The notes beneath the pieces are model-generated. The model made no database searches. It was not told the DNA's origin and was given only the letters and a program-made list of their open reading frames with translations. DNA of 17,524 nucleotides from an uncultured bacterium (lineage in GTDB: Bacteria > Bdellovibrionota_C > UBA2361 > JANWWW01). Position 1 is the first letter of the stretch, and each line of letters begins with the position of its first letter. The DNA lies in NCBI GenBank assembly GCA_938038205.1, contig CALHSA010000039.1:1-17524 (forward strand), given 5' to 3'. Below are positions 1-7,585 of this stretch, one piece after another. Both the position numbers and the translations under genes were made by a program.

Positions 1-904
1 ATTTTAACGCAGTTCTTTTAATCTCGTGTTCAATATTTGGCAGCTCAAAAAGTCTCGTGAAAGTTGCAATTAAATTTTGAAACAAGTTTTGATTTAATAA
101 GTAAAAAATCGATAATGTCAGTGGCAAAAAAGCTATTAATATGAATCTAAAATCTTTTCTCTTTAATCCTGAAACAAAAAAATAAACGAAAGATATGACC
201 AACATCGAGACAAAAGGGATCGATAAAAAAGACAAAACATTACTGTAACGGTAAGTTTCAAACCAAAGTGAGGGTAGGGAATGAAATGTAGCTATCCCAG
301 TTACAAGAAATACAAGCATTAACTCAATACGCTTTGATAAAAGTAGGAACAACGCCTGAGCAAAAAAGAAAACAAATGTTGATATCTTTGTTAAACATCC
401 TAATGCTATACTTATTCCAGCCAAAACTGCACCGGAAAAATTTGGTTTTTGTTGTAGAAAGTAATAGCTCAGCGTTACAGTTAATCCAACAAAAGCATCA
501 AGATGCATTATGGACCCAACTGAGGATAATTGAGGACTAAAAATTACAGTTAGTACGCCAAGGATTGCCGATTTTTTATCAAAAATAGACGCAAGGAGCT
601 TAAAAAGAATTACAAAACTTATAAACTGGATAATAGAATTAAAAAATCTTCCACAATTAATCGGATTGTTTACGACTTGAATTCCGGAATTTTTACAAAT
701 TTGAAAACCAAATCCAAATAAAATATTCGTTGGAAAAGCAGGATGGGTTAAATATGTATTCGATTTAGCTAAGTCTCCTTGGATTAAAGATTCTGAGTAT
801 TTTACTGCTCTAAGTTCCCATGTAATTTCATCAATTTGCACATCGGCTTTGAATAGATTTAGCTTTGTTATTAAAAAGGCCGTAAAAAGAATAAGTAAAT
901 TCAC
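1..904 (-). CDS. GT-C fold glycosyltransferase, PMT/ArnT-like (partial, runs off left edge)
   Basis: The minus strand is open from a GTG at 904-902 to the window edge: 301 codons with the C-terminus missing. The N-terminus has one hydrophobic segment (about residues 2-18). It is followed by an acidic loop with D25-E26, W29 and R32, then GDLAKSNTYLTHPAF at 43-57. This DE...W..R...GD...TY...HP arrangement is the first periplasmic loop of PMT/ArnT-type membrane glycosyltransferases, where the acidic pair helps catalysis. The rest is a run of hydrophobic helices separated by short loops. Family members usually transfer a sugar from a polyprenyl-phosphate carrier to an envelope lipid, glycan or protein; the acceptor cannot be read here. 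An in-frame TAA lies 14 codons upstream of the GTG, and no ATG lies between them. The gene diverges from the VKOR operon. Confidence 0.72.
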   Translation of the reverse strand, partial: MNLLILFTAFLITKLNLFKADVQIDEITWELRAVKYSESLIQGDLAKSNTYLTHPAFPTNILFGFGFQICKNSGIQVVNNPINCGRFFNSIIQFISFVILFKLLASIFDKKSAILGVLTVIFSPQLSSVGSIMHLDAFVGLTVTLSYYFLQQKPNFSGAVLAGISIALGCLTKISTFVFFFAQALFLLLSKRIELMLVFLVTGIATFHSLPSLWFETYRYSNVLSFLSIPFVSMLVISFVYFFVSGLKRKDFRFILIAFLPLTLSIFYLLNQNLFQNLIATFTRLFELPNIEHEIKRTALK

Positions 905-954
905 TAAACCAAAAATATTACAACTTTTATATCTCAGTGATAATATTTAGCTGA
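905..954. promoter_or_regulatory. Divergent promoter region between glycosyltransferase and VKOR genes
   Basis: These 50 bases separate two outward-facing genes. On the plus strand GATAAT (939-944) overlapping TAATAT (941-946) would place transcription start near 951-953, two to four bases before ATG 955. On the minus strand TAATAT (920-915) would place start near 908, four bases before GTG 904. No Shine-Dalgarno sequence precedes either start, and no convincing -35 element is seen. Near-leaderless transcripts in both directions are inferred. Confidence 0.4.
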
Positions 955-1980
955 ATGAATAGGGTAGTTCTTGTGAATAGTTGTGGAATTCTCCTGACTT
1001 TGCTTCTTGTTCTGAAGGAAGCAGGAGCATCCCTTCCATTGTGCCAGATTGGTTCTAAAGTTTCTTGTGATTTAGTTTTGGAATCCCCCTATTCAAAGAT
1101 TTTCGGTTTGCCCAACAGTATACTGGGCTTTGTTATTTATTTGTATTTAACCTTGCTCTTTTTGTTTAGCAAGGAGATCTCTAAGGTTAAAATACTAACT
1201 TATTTTGTAATTTCGTCCATTTCTGTACTTGCGAGTGTAGCTTTGTTTTATATCTCGTATTTTGTCATTGGCGCTATTTGCCCTTACTGTTTTTTATCCT
1301 ACATTATTAATTTTGTTAATTTTTTCATAAGCTTATCATTGATAAGAAAAGTAAGTTTTTCAGATGTAGGGAATTTTGCCGTGGTTATTAAACCTGCATT
1401 TCCGGCCATTTTAGCTGGAGTACTGATTTATTTCATTGGATTTAGCGGTAAAAGTGTAAATCTAGAAAAGGCACTAGTAAAAGAGTCAGAAGTGCCTGTT
1501 TCACCTATCCCTATTGCCTTCTCTGAACCTTTGGTTGAATTTGTTGATCCTCTGTGTCCGGCATGCATAGTTTGGAAAAATAAAAGAGCTCAACTAGAGG
1601 GAATAACTCGAACAATATATTTCCCTTTGGATAACCAATGTAATCCTGCTTTAGAAAAAGATTTTCATAAAGGTGCATGTTTTTTAAGTAAAATTTTTAT
1701 GTGCGCTAAAAAGTTAAATAGTTTAAAGCAGGTTGAAGAGTCATTATCCAGTAAAATTAGGATTGATGATTTAGAAGAATTTTTCAAGTCTCAATTCCAG
1801 AGAGAGTATGAATGTGCTCAAAAGGTTGATGATGAGCTAAGGGCTGGTATTCAGTTGGGTTTAGATTTAAAAATTCAAGGCACTCCTACGATTTATTATC
1901 GTGGATTCTTAATTGATCTATCTAAAATATCACTGGAAGATCTAATCAGGGAGATACAAGATAATGAACTCAAAGATTGA
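955..1980 (+). CDS. VKOR family membrane protein fused to a periplasmic thioredoxin-fold domain
   Basis: A 341-residue disulfide-forming enzyme. Residues 1-165 are a vitamin K epoxide reductase domain with several membrane helices. It carries the loop pair C30 and C38, the family motif SCDLVLESPYSKIFGLPNS (37-55), and the quinone-proximal active site CPYC (109-112). A last helix (about 147-163) and a short linker lead to a thioredoxin/DsbA-like domain (about 190-341) with CPAC at 201-204 and the cis-proline loop GTPT (309-312). In known VKOR-Trx proteins electrons pass from substrate thiols to the Trx CxxC, then the loop cysteines, the membrane CxxC and quinone, so one protein does the work of DsbA plus DsbB. 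The start ATG is preceded directly by an in-frame TGA. The coding sequence overlaps pckG by 17 bases. Extra cysteines in the Trx part (about 224-288) may form structural disulfides. Confidence 0.9.
   Translation: MNRVVLVNSCGILLTLLLVLKEAGASLPLCQIGSKVSCDLVLESPYSKIFGLPNSILGFVIYLYLTLLFLFSKEISKVKILTYFVISSISVLASVALFYISYFVIGAICPYCFLSYIINFVNFFISLSLIRKVSFSDVGNFAVVIKPAFPAILAGVLIYFIGFSGKSVNLEKALVKESEVPVSPIPIAFSEPLVEFVDPLCPACIVWKNKRAQLEGITRTIYFPLDNQCNPALEKDFHKGACFLSKIFMCAKKLNSLKQVEESLSSKIRIDDLEEFFKSQFQREYECAQKVDDELRAGIQLGLDLKIQGTPTIYYRGFLIDLSKISLEDLIREIQDNELKD
1948..1953 (+). promoter_or_regulatory. Shine-Dalgarno-like sequence for pckG
   Basis: AGGGAG lies inside the end of the VKOR gene, 10 bases before the pckG ATG at 1964. 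Operon-leading genes in this window lack such a site, so it supports translation of pckG from an internal position on a longer transcript. Confidence 0.45.
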
Positions 1981-3664
1981 AAAATTTTTAAGAATATCTA
2001 AGCCAGCCTCTGTTGAGATAATAGATTCTCAGTCTAAGGCGCAGGGGCTAAAGAGTATTCTCATTAATGAACATGGTTTTAGAAGTATTGCATATCCTCA
2101 ATCATTATGGGGCAGATCACATCCACTCGATGTGGCGAGAACAGAAGAGGTAACTTTTATAGTATCTGATGAAACCTTAGGGCCTTATATCAACACCTTG
2201 GAGCGGCAGAAAGCTGAATCTGAGATCGTAAATCTTTTTGAGTCCTCTATGGAGGGCAGGGTTGCTTACATTGTTCCATACCTAATGGGTCCTGAAAATA
2301 GCGAATATTGCAGGTTTGGCATCACTGTTACTGATTCTCCCTACGTAGTGTTAAACATGAGTATACTAAATAAAATTTCACCAAAAGCTCTTGAGAATCA
2401 AGATAGCGCTGTTTTGGGATTTCACTCAATAGCAACCATGGATGTAACAAAAAAAAGAGTAGTTCATTTTTTAGATGAGCTAGAAATTTACTCGGTAAAC
2501 ACAAACTATGGGGGTAACGTTTTAACGGGAAAAAAATGTTTCGCTTTAAGAGTTGCATCATACCTTGGTAGATCTGAGGGATGGCTTGCTGAACATATGC
2601 TTATATCTAGTTTCAGTGTACCAAGTGGTGAAGATTTTATTATTCTTGGGGGATTTCCATCCGCGTGTGGAAAAACTAACTTTGCTATGTTAGAGCCTTC
2701 AGAGGAGTATGCGAAGCTGGGTTGGAGAGTAAAAATTGTTGGTGATGATATCGCATGGATATTTGTAAAAAATGGAAAGCTTAGAGCAATTAATCCTGAG
2801 TATGGCTTTTTTGGTGTTGCTCCTGGAACATCTCCCTTGAGCAATTATAATTTTTGGAGAACCTTCACAAAGGGAGATTCGATTTTTACTAACACAGCTC
2901 TAGATTTGGAAAAGAACATTCCATGGTGGGAAGGATGTGGGGAGCCTATTCCTGAGAAATTAGTAAGCTGGAAAGGAGAGATTTTAACAAACCCCTCATT
3001 GGAACAAGGTCCTTTTGCTCATCCTAACTCAAGAATTACAACTCCAATATACAATTGTCCAGTTTTGCATGAAAATTGGGATGCACCTGATGGCCATGAG
3101 GTGGGTGCAATTATATTTGGTTGCAGAAGGAGCTCGGGGATGCCTCTAGTTTTTGAGGCTCGAAGCTGGGATGAGGGTATTTATTTTGCAGCAAATCTTA
3201 AAAGTGAAAGAACAGCTGCTCAGGAGGGTGCCTTCGGAGTCCTTAGGCATGACCCTTTTGCTATGAGACCATTCTTTAGTTATCATGTCGGAGAGTACTT
3301 AAAGCATTGGTTAGAAATTGGTGCAAGGTTGAGTAAAAAACCAAAGATTTTTTTTGTTAATTGGTTTTTGAAGAATGCAAATGGGAAGTTTGTATGGCCA
3401 GGCTTCTCAGATAATCTTAGAGTGGTTGAGTGGATAATCAAAAGATGTAAAGGGGAATGCGATGCTTTAGAGGGATTGTTTGGTTTATATCCTAAGAGGG
3501 AGGATTTGAACTTGCCAGATCAAGTTTCATATGAGGATCTTTTTCATGTAGATCCACATGATTTTGAAGAAGAGATTCTTGAAAATGGAATGTTTTTACG
3601 GTCCCTAGGGTCAAAGTGTCCGAGAGAATTAAATGATATCCAGAATCGGTTATTAAGTTCATGA
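1964..3664 (+). CDS. pckG: Phosphoenolpyruvate carboxykinase (GTP)
   Basis: A 566-residue cytosolic enzyme that converts oxaloacetate and GTP to phosphoenolpyruvate, GDP and CO2, the entry step of gluconeogenesis. All core motifs of the GTP-dependent family are visible: VARTE substrate loop (57-61, R59), YGGN (182-185), GKKCFALR (189-196), AEHMLI with the metal-ligand histidine H211, and the P-loop FPSACGKTN (231-239), which includes the reactive active-site cysteine. The metal-binding GDDIAW (260-265), INPEYGFFGVAPGTS (276-290) and the nucleotide-site FVWPGFSDN (476-484) follow. It is slightly shorter than the usual roughly 600 residues. The start overlaps the VKOR gene by 17 bases and the stop overlaps the next start as ATGA, so all three genes are probably cotranscribed. 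Nothing suggests a defect. Confidence 0.95.
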   Translation: MNSKIEKFLRISKPASVEIIDSQSKAQGLKSILINEHGFRSIAYPQSLWGRSHPLDVARTEEVTFIVSDETLGPYINTLERQKAESEIVNLFESSMEGRVAYIVPYLMGPENSEYCRFGITVTDSPYVVLNMSILNKISPKALENQDSAVLGFHSIATMDVTKKRVVHFLDELEIYSVNTNYGGNVLTGKKCFALRVASYLGRSEGWLAEHMLISSFSVPSGEDFIILGGFPSACGKTNFAMLEPSEEYAKLGWRVKIVGDDIAWIFVKNGKLRAINPEYGFFGVAPGTSPLSNYNFWRTFTKGDSIFTNTALDLEKNIPWWEGCGEPIPEKLVSWKGEILTNPSLEQGPFAHPNSRITTPIYNCPVLHENWDAPDGHEVGAIIFGCRRSSGMPLVFEARSWDEGIYFAANLKSERTAAQEGAFGVLRHDPFAMRPFFSYHVGEYLKHWLEIGARLSKKPKIFFVNWFLKNANGKFVWPGFSDNLRVVEWIIKRCKGECDALEGLFGLYPKREDLNLPDQVSYEDLFHVDPHDFEEEILENGMFLRSLGSKCPRELNDIQNRLLSS

Positions 3665-4830
3665 TCAAATTATCGAAGAACGATATTTTAGAGAGATGGT
3701 ACTTATTTAGTCCAATTATTGTTTTTCCAGTATCAATATTTAAACAAGTTGATATTCAAATTGCTTTAAGGGTTTTTTGTTTCGTGTTAGTTGGTCTATT
3801 GTTAATTGACTTTGCAGTAGATAGATTAACAAGTTCTTTGCGAAAAATATTTAAAGCTTGGTTTTTAACCTCTTTACTTGCTTTTTCAACAAATCTGCCG
3901 GAATTGTCAGTAACAACAATAAGCGCATTAAAAGGAGATGGTTTCCTTGTTGCTCCTGGTGCTGCTTTAGGTAGTAATTTTGTTAACGTTTTGCTGGTTA
4001 CATTGGCGCTGGGAATTGTTTTCTTTCTATCCTTTTTATCGGCCAGTGTTAAATCTGCGACAAAAAGTTTTGATTACCGTGGAGGTTTGAAACAGATTGG
4101 GCTCGCTTTATTTTATGGTTGTATAGCTGTAATCTACTATCCAATAGCTCAAGCTGATACCAGTTATTTAGCATTTTGGGTTTTAATAGTTTTAACAATC
4201 GTAACCATCTTTGGTTTAACAAATTTTTATTCAAAACAGGGTAAGAAAATAAGTCTGCTATCTCACATTACTGTTCACACTGTAAACAATCTACTAGATA
4301 GTATTAGGGAAGAAAATGCAGTCCGTGATTTTTTGATCTATCTTAATAAAGTTATTGCAAAACCAAAAGATTATTCAATTGATGATTTACTTGCTTGTCA
4401 AGAATTGGAGGCGATAAAAAAACTATCAGATGAAGAGATTGAGAGTGTTAGATCCAAGCTATCAAAAGATCTCAAAGATGACCTCGATGAAATTTTAGAG
4501 CTTTTTGGTATTTCACATCATTTAGATTCGCCGGGTTATGTCTACTATCTTCAAGCATTTATCTCTGTTCTCTTTATAGCGACTGGATCTTATTTCCTGG
4601 ATTTGGCAGGTGATTTAATGAGTACTGGGTTTAATCTGAATAAGGGACTGATTAGTTTTTTTGTATTATCTTTTCTAACTAGTGCAGGGGAGTTCTTAAC
4701 ATCTTACAAATTTTTTATGAATGGTAAGTTCAGGGATGGGTGGAGAAATGTTGCTGATAGCAACCTTTGTAATCTCCTTATTGCTGTTTTTGTAGTTATT
4801 ATTATTTCATCAAAGAATTTAACAAATTAA
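3661..4830 (+). CDS. Sodium/calcium exchanger-like (CaCA superfamily) membrane protein
   Basis: A 389-residue multi-pass membrane protein with the two inverted alpha-repeats of cation/Ca2+ exchangers. Alpha-1 reads STNLPE at 76-81 followed by GAALGSNFVNVL (100-111). Alpha-2 has TSAGEFLTS (340-348) followed by NVADSNLCNL (363-372). The ion-binding glutamates E81 and E344 are kept, but the usual G(T/S)SLPE in alpha-1 and SLPE in alpha-2 are altered, so ion choice is uncertain. Between the two halves is a hydrophilic, probably cytoplasmic stretch (about 192-290), rich in Asp, Glu and Lys, that may be regulatory. The start ATG overlaps the pckG stop (ATGA), suggesting translational coupling. The 3' end overlaps the convergent cystathionine beta-synthase gene by 29 bases. 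Confidence 0.78.
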   Translation: MIKLSKNDILERWYLFSPIIVFPVSIFKQVDIQIALRVFCFVLVGLLLIDFAVDRLTSSLRKIFKAWFLTSLLAFSTNLPELSVTTISALKGDGFLVAPGAALGSNFVNVLLVTLALGIVFFLSFLSASVKSATKSFDYRGGLKQIGLALFYGCIAVIYYPIAQADTSYLAFWVLIVLTIVTIFGLTNFYSKQGKKISLLSHITVHTVNNLLDSIREENAVRDFLIYLNKVIAKPKDYSIDDLLACQELEAIKKLSDEEIESVRSKLSKDLKDDLDEILELFGISHHLDSPGYVYYLQAFISVLFIATGSYFLDLAGDLMSTGFNLNKGLISFFVLSFLTSAGEFLTSYKFFMNGKFRDGWRNVADSNLCNLLIAVFVVIIISSKNLTN

Positions 4831-6127
4831 GCGGATCTATAAAATCGTAACCGTCTTCATTTCTTATTAACGTAAATTTAGTTTTATTAACACAGTTTAA
4901 AAAATCTACTACTTTTGTTGAGTAGTCAACCAGAGAGAAATTTTTGTCAGCCACTGCAAATATTGGTCTGTTTAAGTCTAATCGAACTAGAAGGGCTTTA
5001 TAAATTATCTCCGGGTAAATAACCCCATAAGGGGTAGAGTCAAGCTCAATAACTGCTAAGTTTCTGATGTCGGAATCAATTATATCTTTGATTGTTTGTT
5101 TAAAATTAAGTGTGACTACTTTATTTGCAAGGTGTCTAAAATCGCTTAAACTAGCTGATAGAGACTCATCAGGTATATCATAAAAAGAGTTCCGTATTAG
5201 CCAATCTTCACTAGCAAATTTACTGAGATAATTTCTTATTCCATCAGGGAAAATTACCACACAGTTTTGCCCTTCTTTTAGAAGGTGTAAGTATTTTTTT
5301 GCTGCAAAGAGGTTTGCTCCGCTACTTCCTCCAACAAGTAGGCCCTCGAGTTTAATAATTTCCCTTGCAGTGAAAAAGCAATCCCTATCAGATACTTTGA
5401 CCCAATAATCTACAAGGTCCCTATTAAAAACCTTCGGGTAGAAATCGTACCCAATCCCCTCAACATGATATGGATGAATATCTGATCCCCCTCCAAGTAT
5501 TGAACCATACGGATCAGCACCCACAATTATGCAATTAGGATTAACTTCTTTTAATCTTTTTGCCACTCCTGTTAATGTACCACCAGTTCCCGGACTGGCT
5601 ACAAACATATCAACTTTGTAATCTAAATCTCTAAGGATTTCTTCCGCTGTAGTTTTATAGTGAATCTCAGGGTTTGCCTCGTTTGAGTACTGGTCTGGAA
5701 TTTTAACTGCATCATGTGCTTGAGTAATTCTTTTACTTAAACCTATGTGGCTGTTAGGACTTTCACTTGGCTCGTCGGTTGGTGTTCTAATAATTTCTGC
5801 ACCAAGGCAACGAAGAATTACCTCCTTTTCTTTGCTCATTTTTTCAGGCATGGCGATTATTACTCTATAACCTTTTACGGCTCCAACAAGAGCTAGCCCT
5901 ATGCCAGTATTCCCGGATGTTGGCTCAATTATTGAATCACCTTCTCTCAAAGCACCATCTTTTTCCATTTTTTCAACCATTGAGAGGGATATTCTATCTT
6001 TAATTGAGCCACCAGGATTTAGAAACTCGCACTTTGCCCAAACATTAGCTGGAAACTCCGACACGGTTTTATTCAGTTTAACTAGAGGAGTATTCCCGAT
6101 TAAATCTAGTACGTTATTAAACTTCAT
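4802..6127 (-). CDS. cbs: Cystathionine beta-synthase with divergent C-terminal CBS-domain pair
   Basis: A 441-residue fold-type II PLP enzyme. It is expected to condense serine (or O-acetylserine) with homocysteine to cystathionine, the first step of reverse transsulfuration. The PLP lysine is K43 in GGSIKDR, the substrate loop is TSGNTG (70-75), the phosphate loop is SPGTGGT (178-184), and GGSSG lies at 266-270. Cystathionine beta-synthase is favoured over plain cysteine synthase by PDQYSN and the following HYKTTAEEI (144-164), EGIGYDF (223-229), FPDGIRNYLSK (293-303), and the extension from about 330. This roughly 110-residue tail looks like a weakly conserved CBS (Bateman) pair, with PIFAVADKNFSLVDYSTKV as its clearest part. 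No N-terminal haem-binding region is present. The gene diverges from a gamma-lyase/synthase gene that would use its product. O-acetylserine-dependent activity cannot be excluded. Confidence 0.88.
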   Translation of the reverse strand: MKFNNVLDLIGNTPLVKLNKTVSEFPANVWAKCEFLNPGGSIKDRISLSMVEKMEKDGALREGDSIIEPTSGNTGIGLALVGAVKGYRVIIAMPEKMSKEKEVILRCLGAEIIRTPTDEPSESPNSHIGLSKRITQAHDAVKIPDQYSNEANPEIHYKTTAEEILRDLDYKVDMFVASPGTGGTLTGVAKRLKEVNPNCIIVGADPYGSILGGGSDIHPYHVEGIGYDFYPKVFNRDLVDYWVKVSDRDCFFTAREIIKLEGLLVGGSSGANLFAAKKYLHLLKEGQNCVVIFPDGIRNYLSKFASEDWLIRNSFYDIPDESLSASLSDFRHLANKVVTLNFKQTIKDIIDSDIRNLAVIELDSTPYGVIYPEIIYKALLVRLDLNRPIFAVADKNFSLVDYSTKVVDFLNCVNKTKFTLIRNEDGYDFIDPLNLLNSLMK

Positions 6128-6150
6128 TTTTACGGTTATAATTTAAGTCT
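6128..6150. promoter_or_regulatory. Bidirectional promoter with overlapping -10 elements (cbs / cystathionine gamma-lyase)
   Basis: Only 23 bases separate the two start codons. The AT core TTATAA (6136-6141) is a palindrome. On the plus strand TATAAT (6137-6142) predicts transcription start near 6149, two bases before ATG 6151. On the minus strand TATAAC (6140-6135) predicts start near 6128, one base before ATG 6127. There is no room for a ribosome binding site for either gene, so both transcripts are probably leaderless. Any -35 sequences lie inside the opposite coding regions and match the consensus poorly. Confidence 0.55.
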
Positions 6151-7305
6151 ATGTCTCAGAAAAGAGGTTTTAATACTTTAGCAATCCATGGAAGTTTAGG
6201 ATTTGATTTTAATTTCAATCCGGTAATGCCACCGATTTACTTAACGTCAACTTATAAACAAGTTGAGCCTGGGGTTTATCCGCACAGATATGACTACGGA
6301 AGGACTGGTAATCCAACCCGGTCAGTTCTAGAGAAAGCCTTAGCTTGCTTGGAATCTGGGCTTTATTCGGCTGTTTACTCATCAGGCTGCTCTGCAGTTG
6401 CCACTGTTTTTATGACTCTGAGTGCTGGAGATCACGTTATTTTATCAGATGATGTTTACTCAGGAACCTTAAGGCTGATTAGAGATGTCTTTTCACGGTT
6501 CGGTGTTGAGTATACTCGGGTAAATTTACGTGATTTAGAAAAATTAAAATCAGCTATAAGATCGAACACAAAAATGATTTTTTTTGAAACTCCGAGTAAC
6601 CCACTCTTAAAAGTTCTGGACATAGTTGAAATCTCTAAACTTGCAAAAGATCATGGTCTTTTAGTAATTGTAGATAATACTTTTGCAACCCCTTACCTTC
6701 AAAGACCGCTAGAATTAGGTGCTGATGTTGTTGTTCACTCTTCGACAAAGTACCTTAGCGGTCATAGTGATGTCATTGGAGGTGCCTTAGTAACAAACAA
6801 TCGTGAGTTGCATGAAAAATTTCTTTTTCTCCAAAATGCTGTTGGTGCTATTCCGAGCCCTTTTGATTGTTTTATTCTTTTAAGAAGTATCAAAACTTTG
6901 GGCCCGAGAATGGAAGCTCACTGTGAAAATGCAGAAAAATTGGTAGATTATTTACTCAGTAATTCAAAGGTAAAAAGAGTCTTTTATCCTGGATTAAATG
7001 ATGAAGTCTTGGCGAAAAGACAGATGCTCAGGTTCGGTGGTATGATTTCATTTGAGCTTGAGTGCTCAGGAGAAGAGGTTAGGAAGTTCTTATCTGCTTT
7101 GAAGATATTTACCATTGCTGAGAGTCTTGGTGGAGTTGAATCTTTAATTGAGGTTCCTGCTATCATGACCCATGGATATTTAACTCCAGAGGAGCGGGAA
7201 GAACTTGGAATCTCTGAAACCCTTATAAGGGTGAGCGTTGGCTTGGAGGATGTTGAGGATTTAATTAAGGATTTTGAGATAGGTTTTGCTGCGATATCAA
7301 GCTAG
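6151..7305 (+). CDS. Cystathionine gamma-lyase / cystathionine gamma-synthase family PLP enzyme
   Basis: A 384-residue fold-type I PLP enzyme of the Cys/Met metabolism family, usual length for the family. The PLP lysine is K200 in HSSTKYLSGHSDV (196-208). Also visible are the phosphate-site YDYGRTGNPTR (47-57), SSGCSAV (77-83), FETPSNP (145-151) and the PLP-ring aspartate D175 in VDNTFATPYLQ. The GHSDVIGG and late SLGGVESLIEVP motifs are typical of gamma-lyases and gamma-synthases. Because it shares a promoter region with cystathionine beta-synthase, the likely reaction is cystathionine to cysteine, ammonia and 2-oxobutyrate, completing reverse transsulfuration; gamma-synthase or methionine gamma-lyase activity cannot be excluded. 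The start follows TATAAT so closely that a leaderless mRNA is expected. The 3' end overlaps the convergent DUF971 gene by 41 bases. Confidence 0.88.
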   Translation: MSQKRGFNTLAIHGSLGFDFNFNPVMPPIYLTSTYKQVEPGVYPHRYDYGRTGNPTRSVLEKALACLESGLYSAVYSSGCSAVATVFMTLSAGDHVILSDDVYSGTLRLIRDVFSRFGVEYTRVNLRDLEKLKSAIRSNTKMIFFETPSNPLLKVLDIVEISKLAKDHGLLVIVDNTFATPYLQRPLELGADVVVHSSTKYLSGHSDVIGGALVTNNRELHEKFLFLQNAVGAIPSPFDCFILLRSIKTLGPRMEAHCENAEKLVDYLLSNSKVKRVFYPGLNDEVLAKRQMLRFGGMISFELECSGEEVRKFLSALKIFTIAESLGGVESLIEVPAIMTHGYLTPEEREELGISETLIRVSVGLEDVEDLIKDFEIGFAAISS

Positions 7306-7561
7306 TTATCTGATCAAAGGTATAAATACCGGTTGAGTGGCCATCAGAAAAGTATACTTTTATTCCATAGTTTCCAACCGGTTCAACTCTAAGAATCGTT
7401 ACATTACTCCCTAAAATTTTAAAACGACTCTTAGAGGAGAGGCAAATTTGACAAGGGCAGTTGTTTCTAAGTGTATCACTTTGAATGTTATGTTGAGTGT
7501 TGTCCGTTAAGATTACACAAAGGTTATCTTTTGTGTGAAAAATTCTTCGAATCATTGCCAC
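7265..7561 (-). CDS. DUF971 (gamma-butyrobetaine hydroxylase-like N-terminal domain) protein
   Basis: A 98-residue single-domain protein. Recognition rests on the DUF971 signature: LRNNCPCQIC (31-40), with three cysteines, then VEPVGNYGIKVYFSDGHSTG (59-78) and YTFDQI (80-85). The same domain is found at the N-terminus of gamma-butyrobetaine hydroxylase, where it binds zinc, and at the C-terminus of Mrp-like Fe-S scaffold proteins such as HCF101. A stand-alone copy has no settled function. An Fe-S or metal-related role is suggested by those fusions, and the cysteine-making gene next door and ferredoxin nearby are compatible with this, but that is inference. The gene ends inside the gamma-lyase gene (41-base tail overlap) and diverges from the kinase gene across 24 bases. 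Confidence 0.85.
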   Translation of the reverse strand: MAMIRRIFHTKDNLCVILTDNTQHNIQSDTLRNNCPCQICLSSKSRFKILGSNVTILRVEPVGNYGIKVYFSDGHSTGIYTFDQITSLISQQNLSQNP

Positions 7562-7585
7562 TTTTTAATTTAATATTATACGTGA
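7562..7585. promoter_or_regulatory. Bidirectional promoter with overlapping -10 elements (DUF971 / kinase)
   Basis: A 24-base divergent gap. On the plus strand TATTAT (7574-7579) predicts transcription start at 7586, exactly the kinase ATG. On the minus strand a perfect TATAAT (7580-7575) predicts start near 7568, seven bases before ATG 7561; an adjacent TATTAA (7575-7570) would give a two-base leader. The plus- and minus-strand hexamers overlap, and neither gene has a ribosome binding site. Confidence 0.5.

Noticed and set aside
334-540. Plus-strand open reading frame of 68 codons
   Set aside because: It lies antisense to the continuous minus-strand glycosyltransferase frame, which has recognisable motifs; the short frame resembles no protein.
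2506-2844. Minus-strand open frame of 112 codons
   Set aside because: It is a shadow inside pckG, opposite the conserved P-loop region, with no protein-like features of its own.
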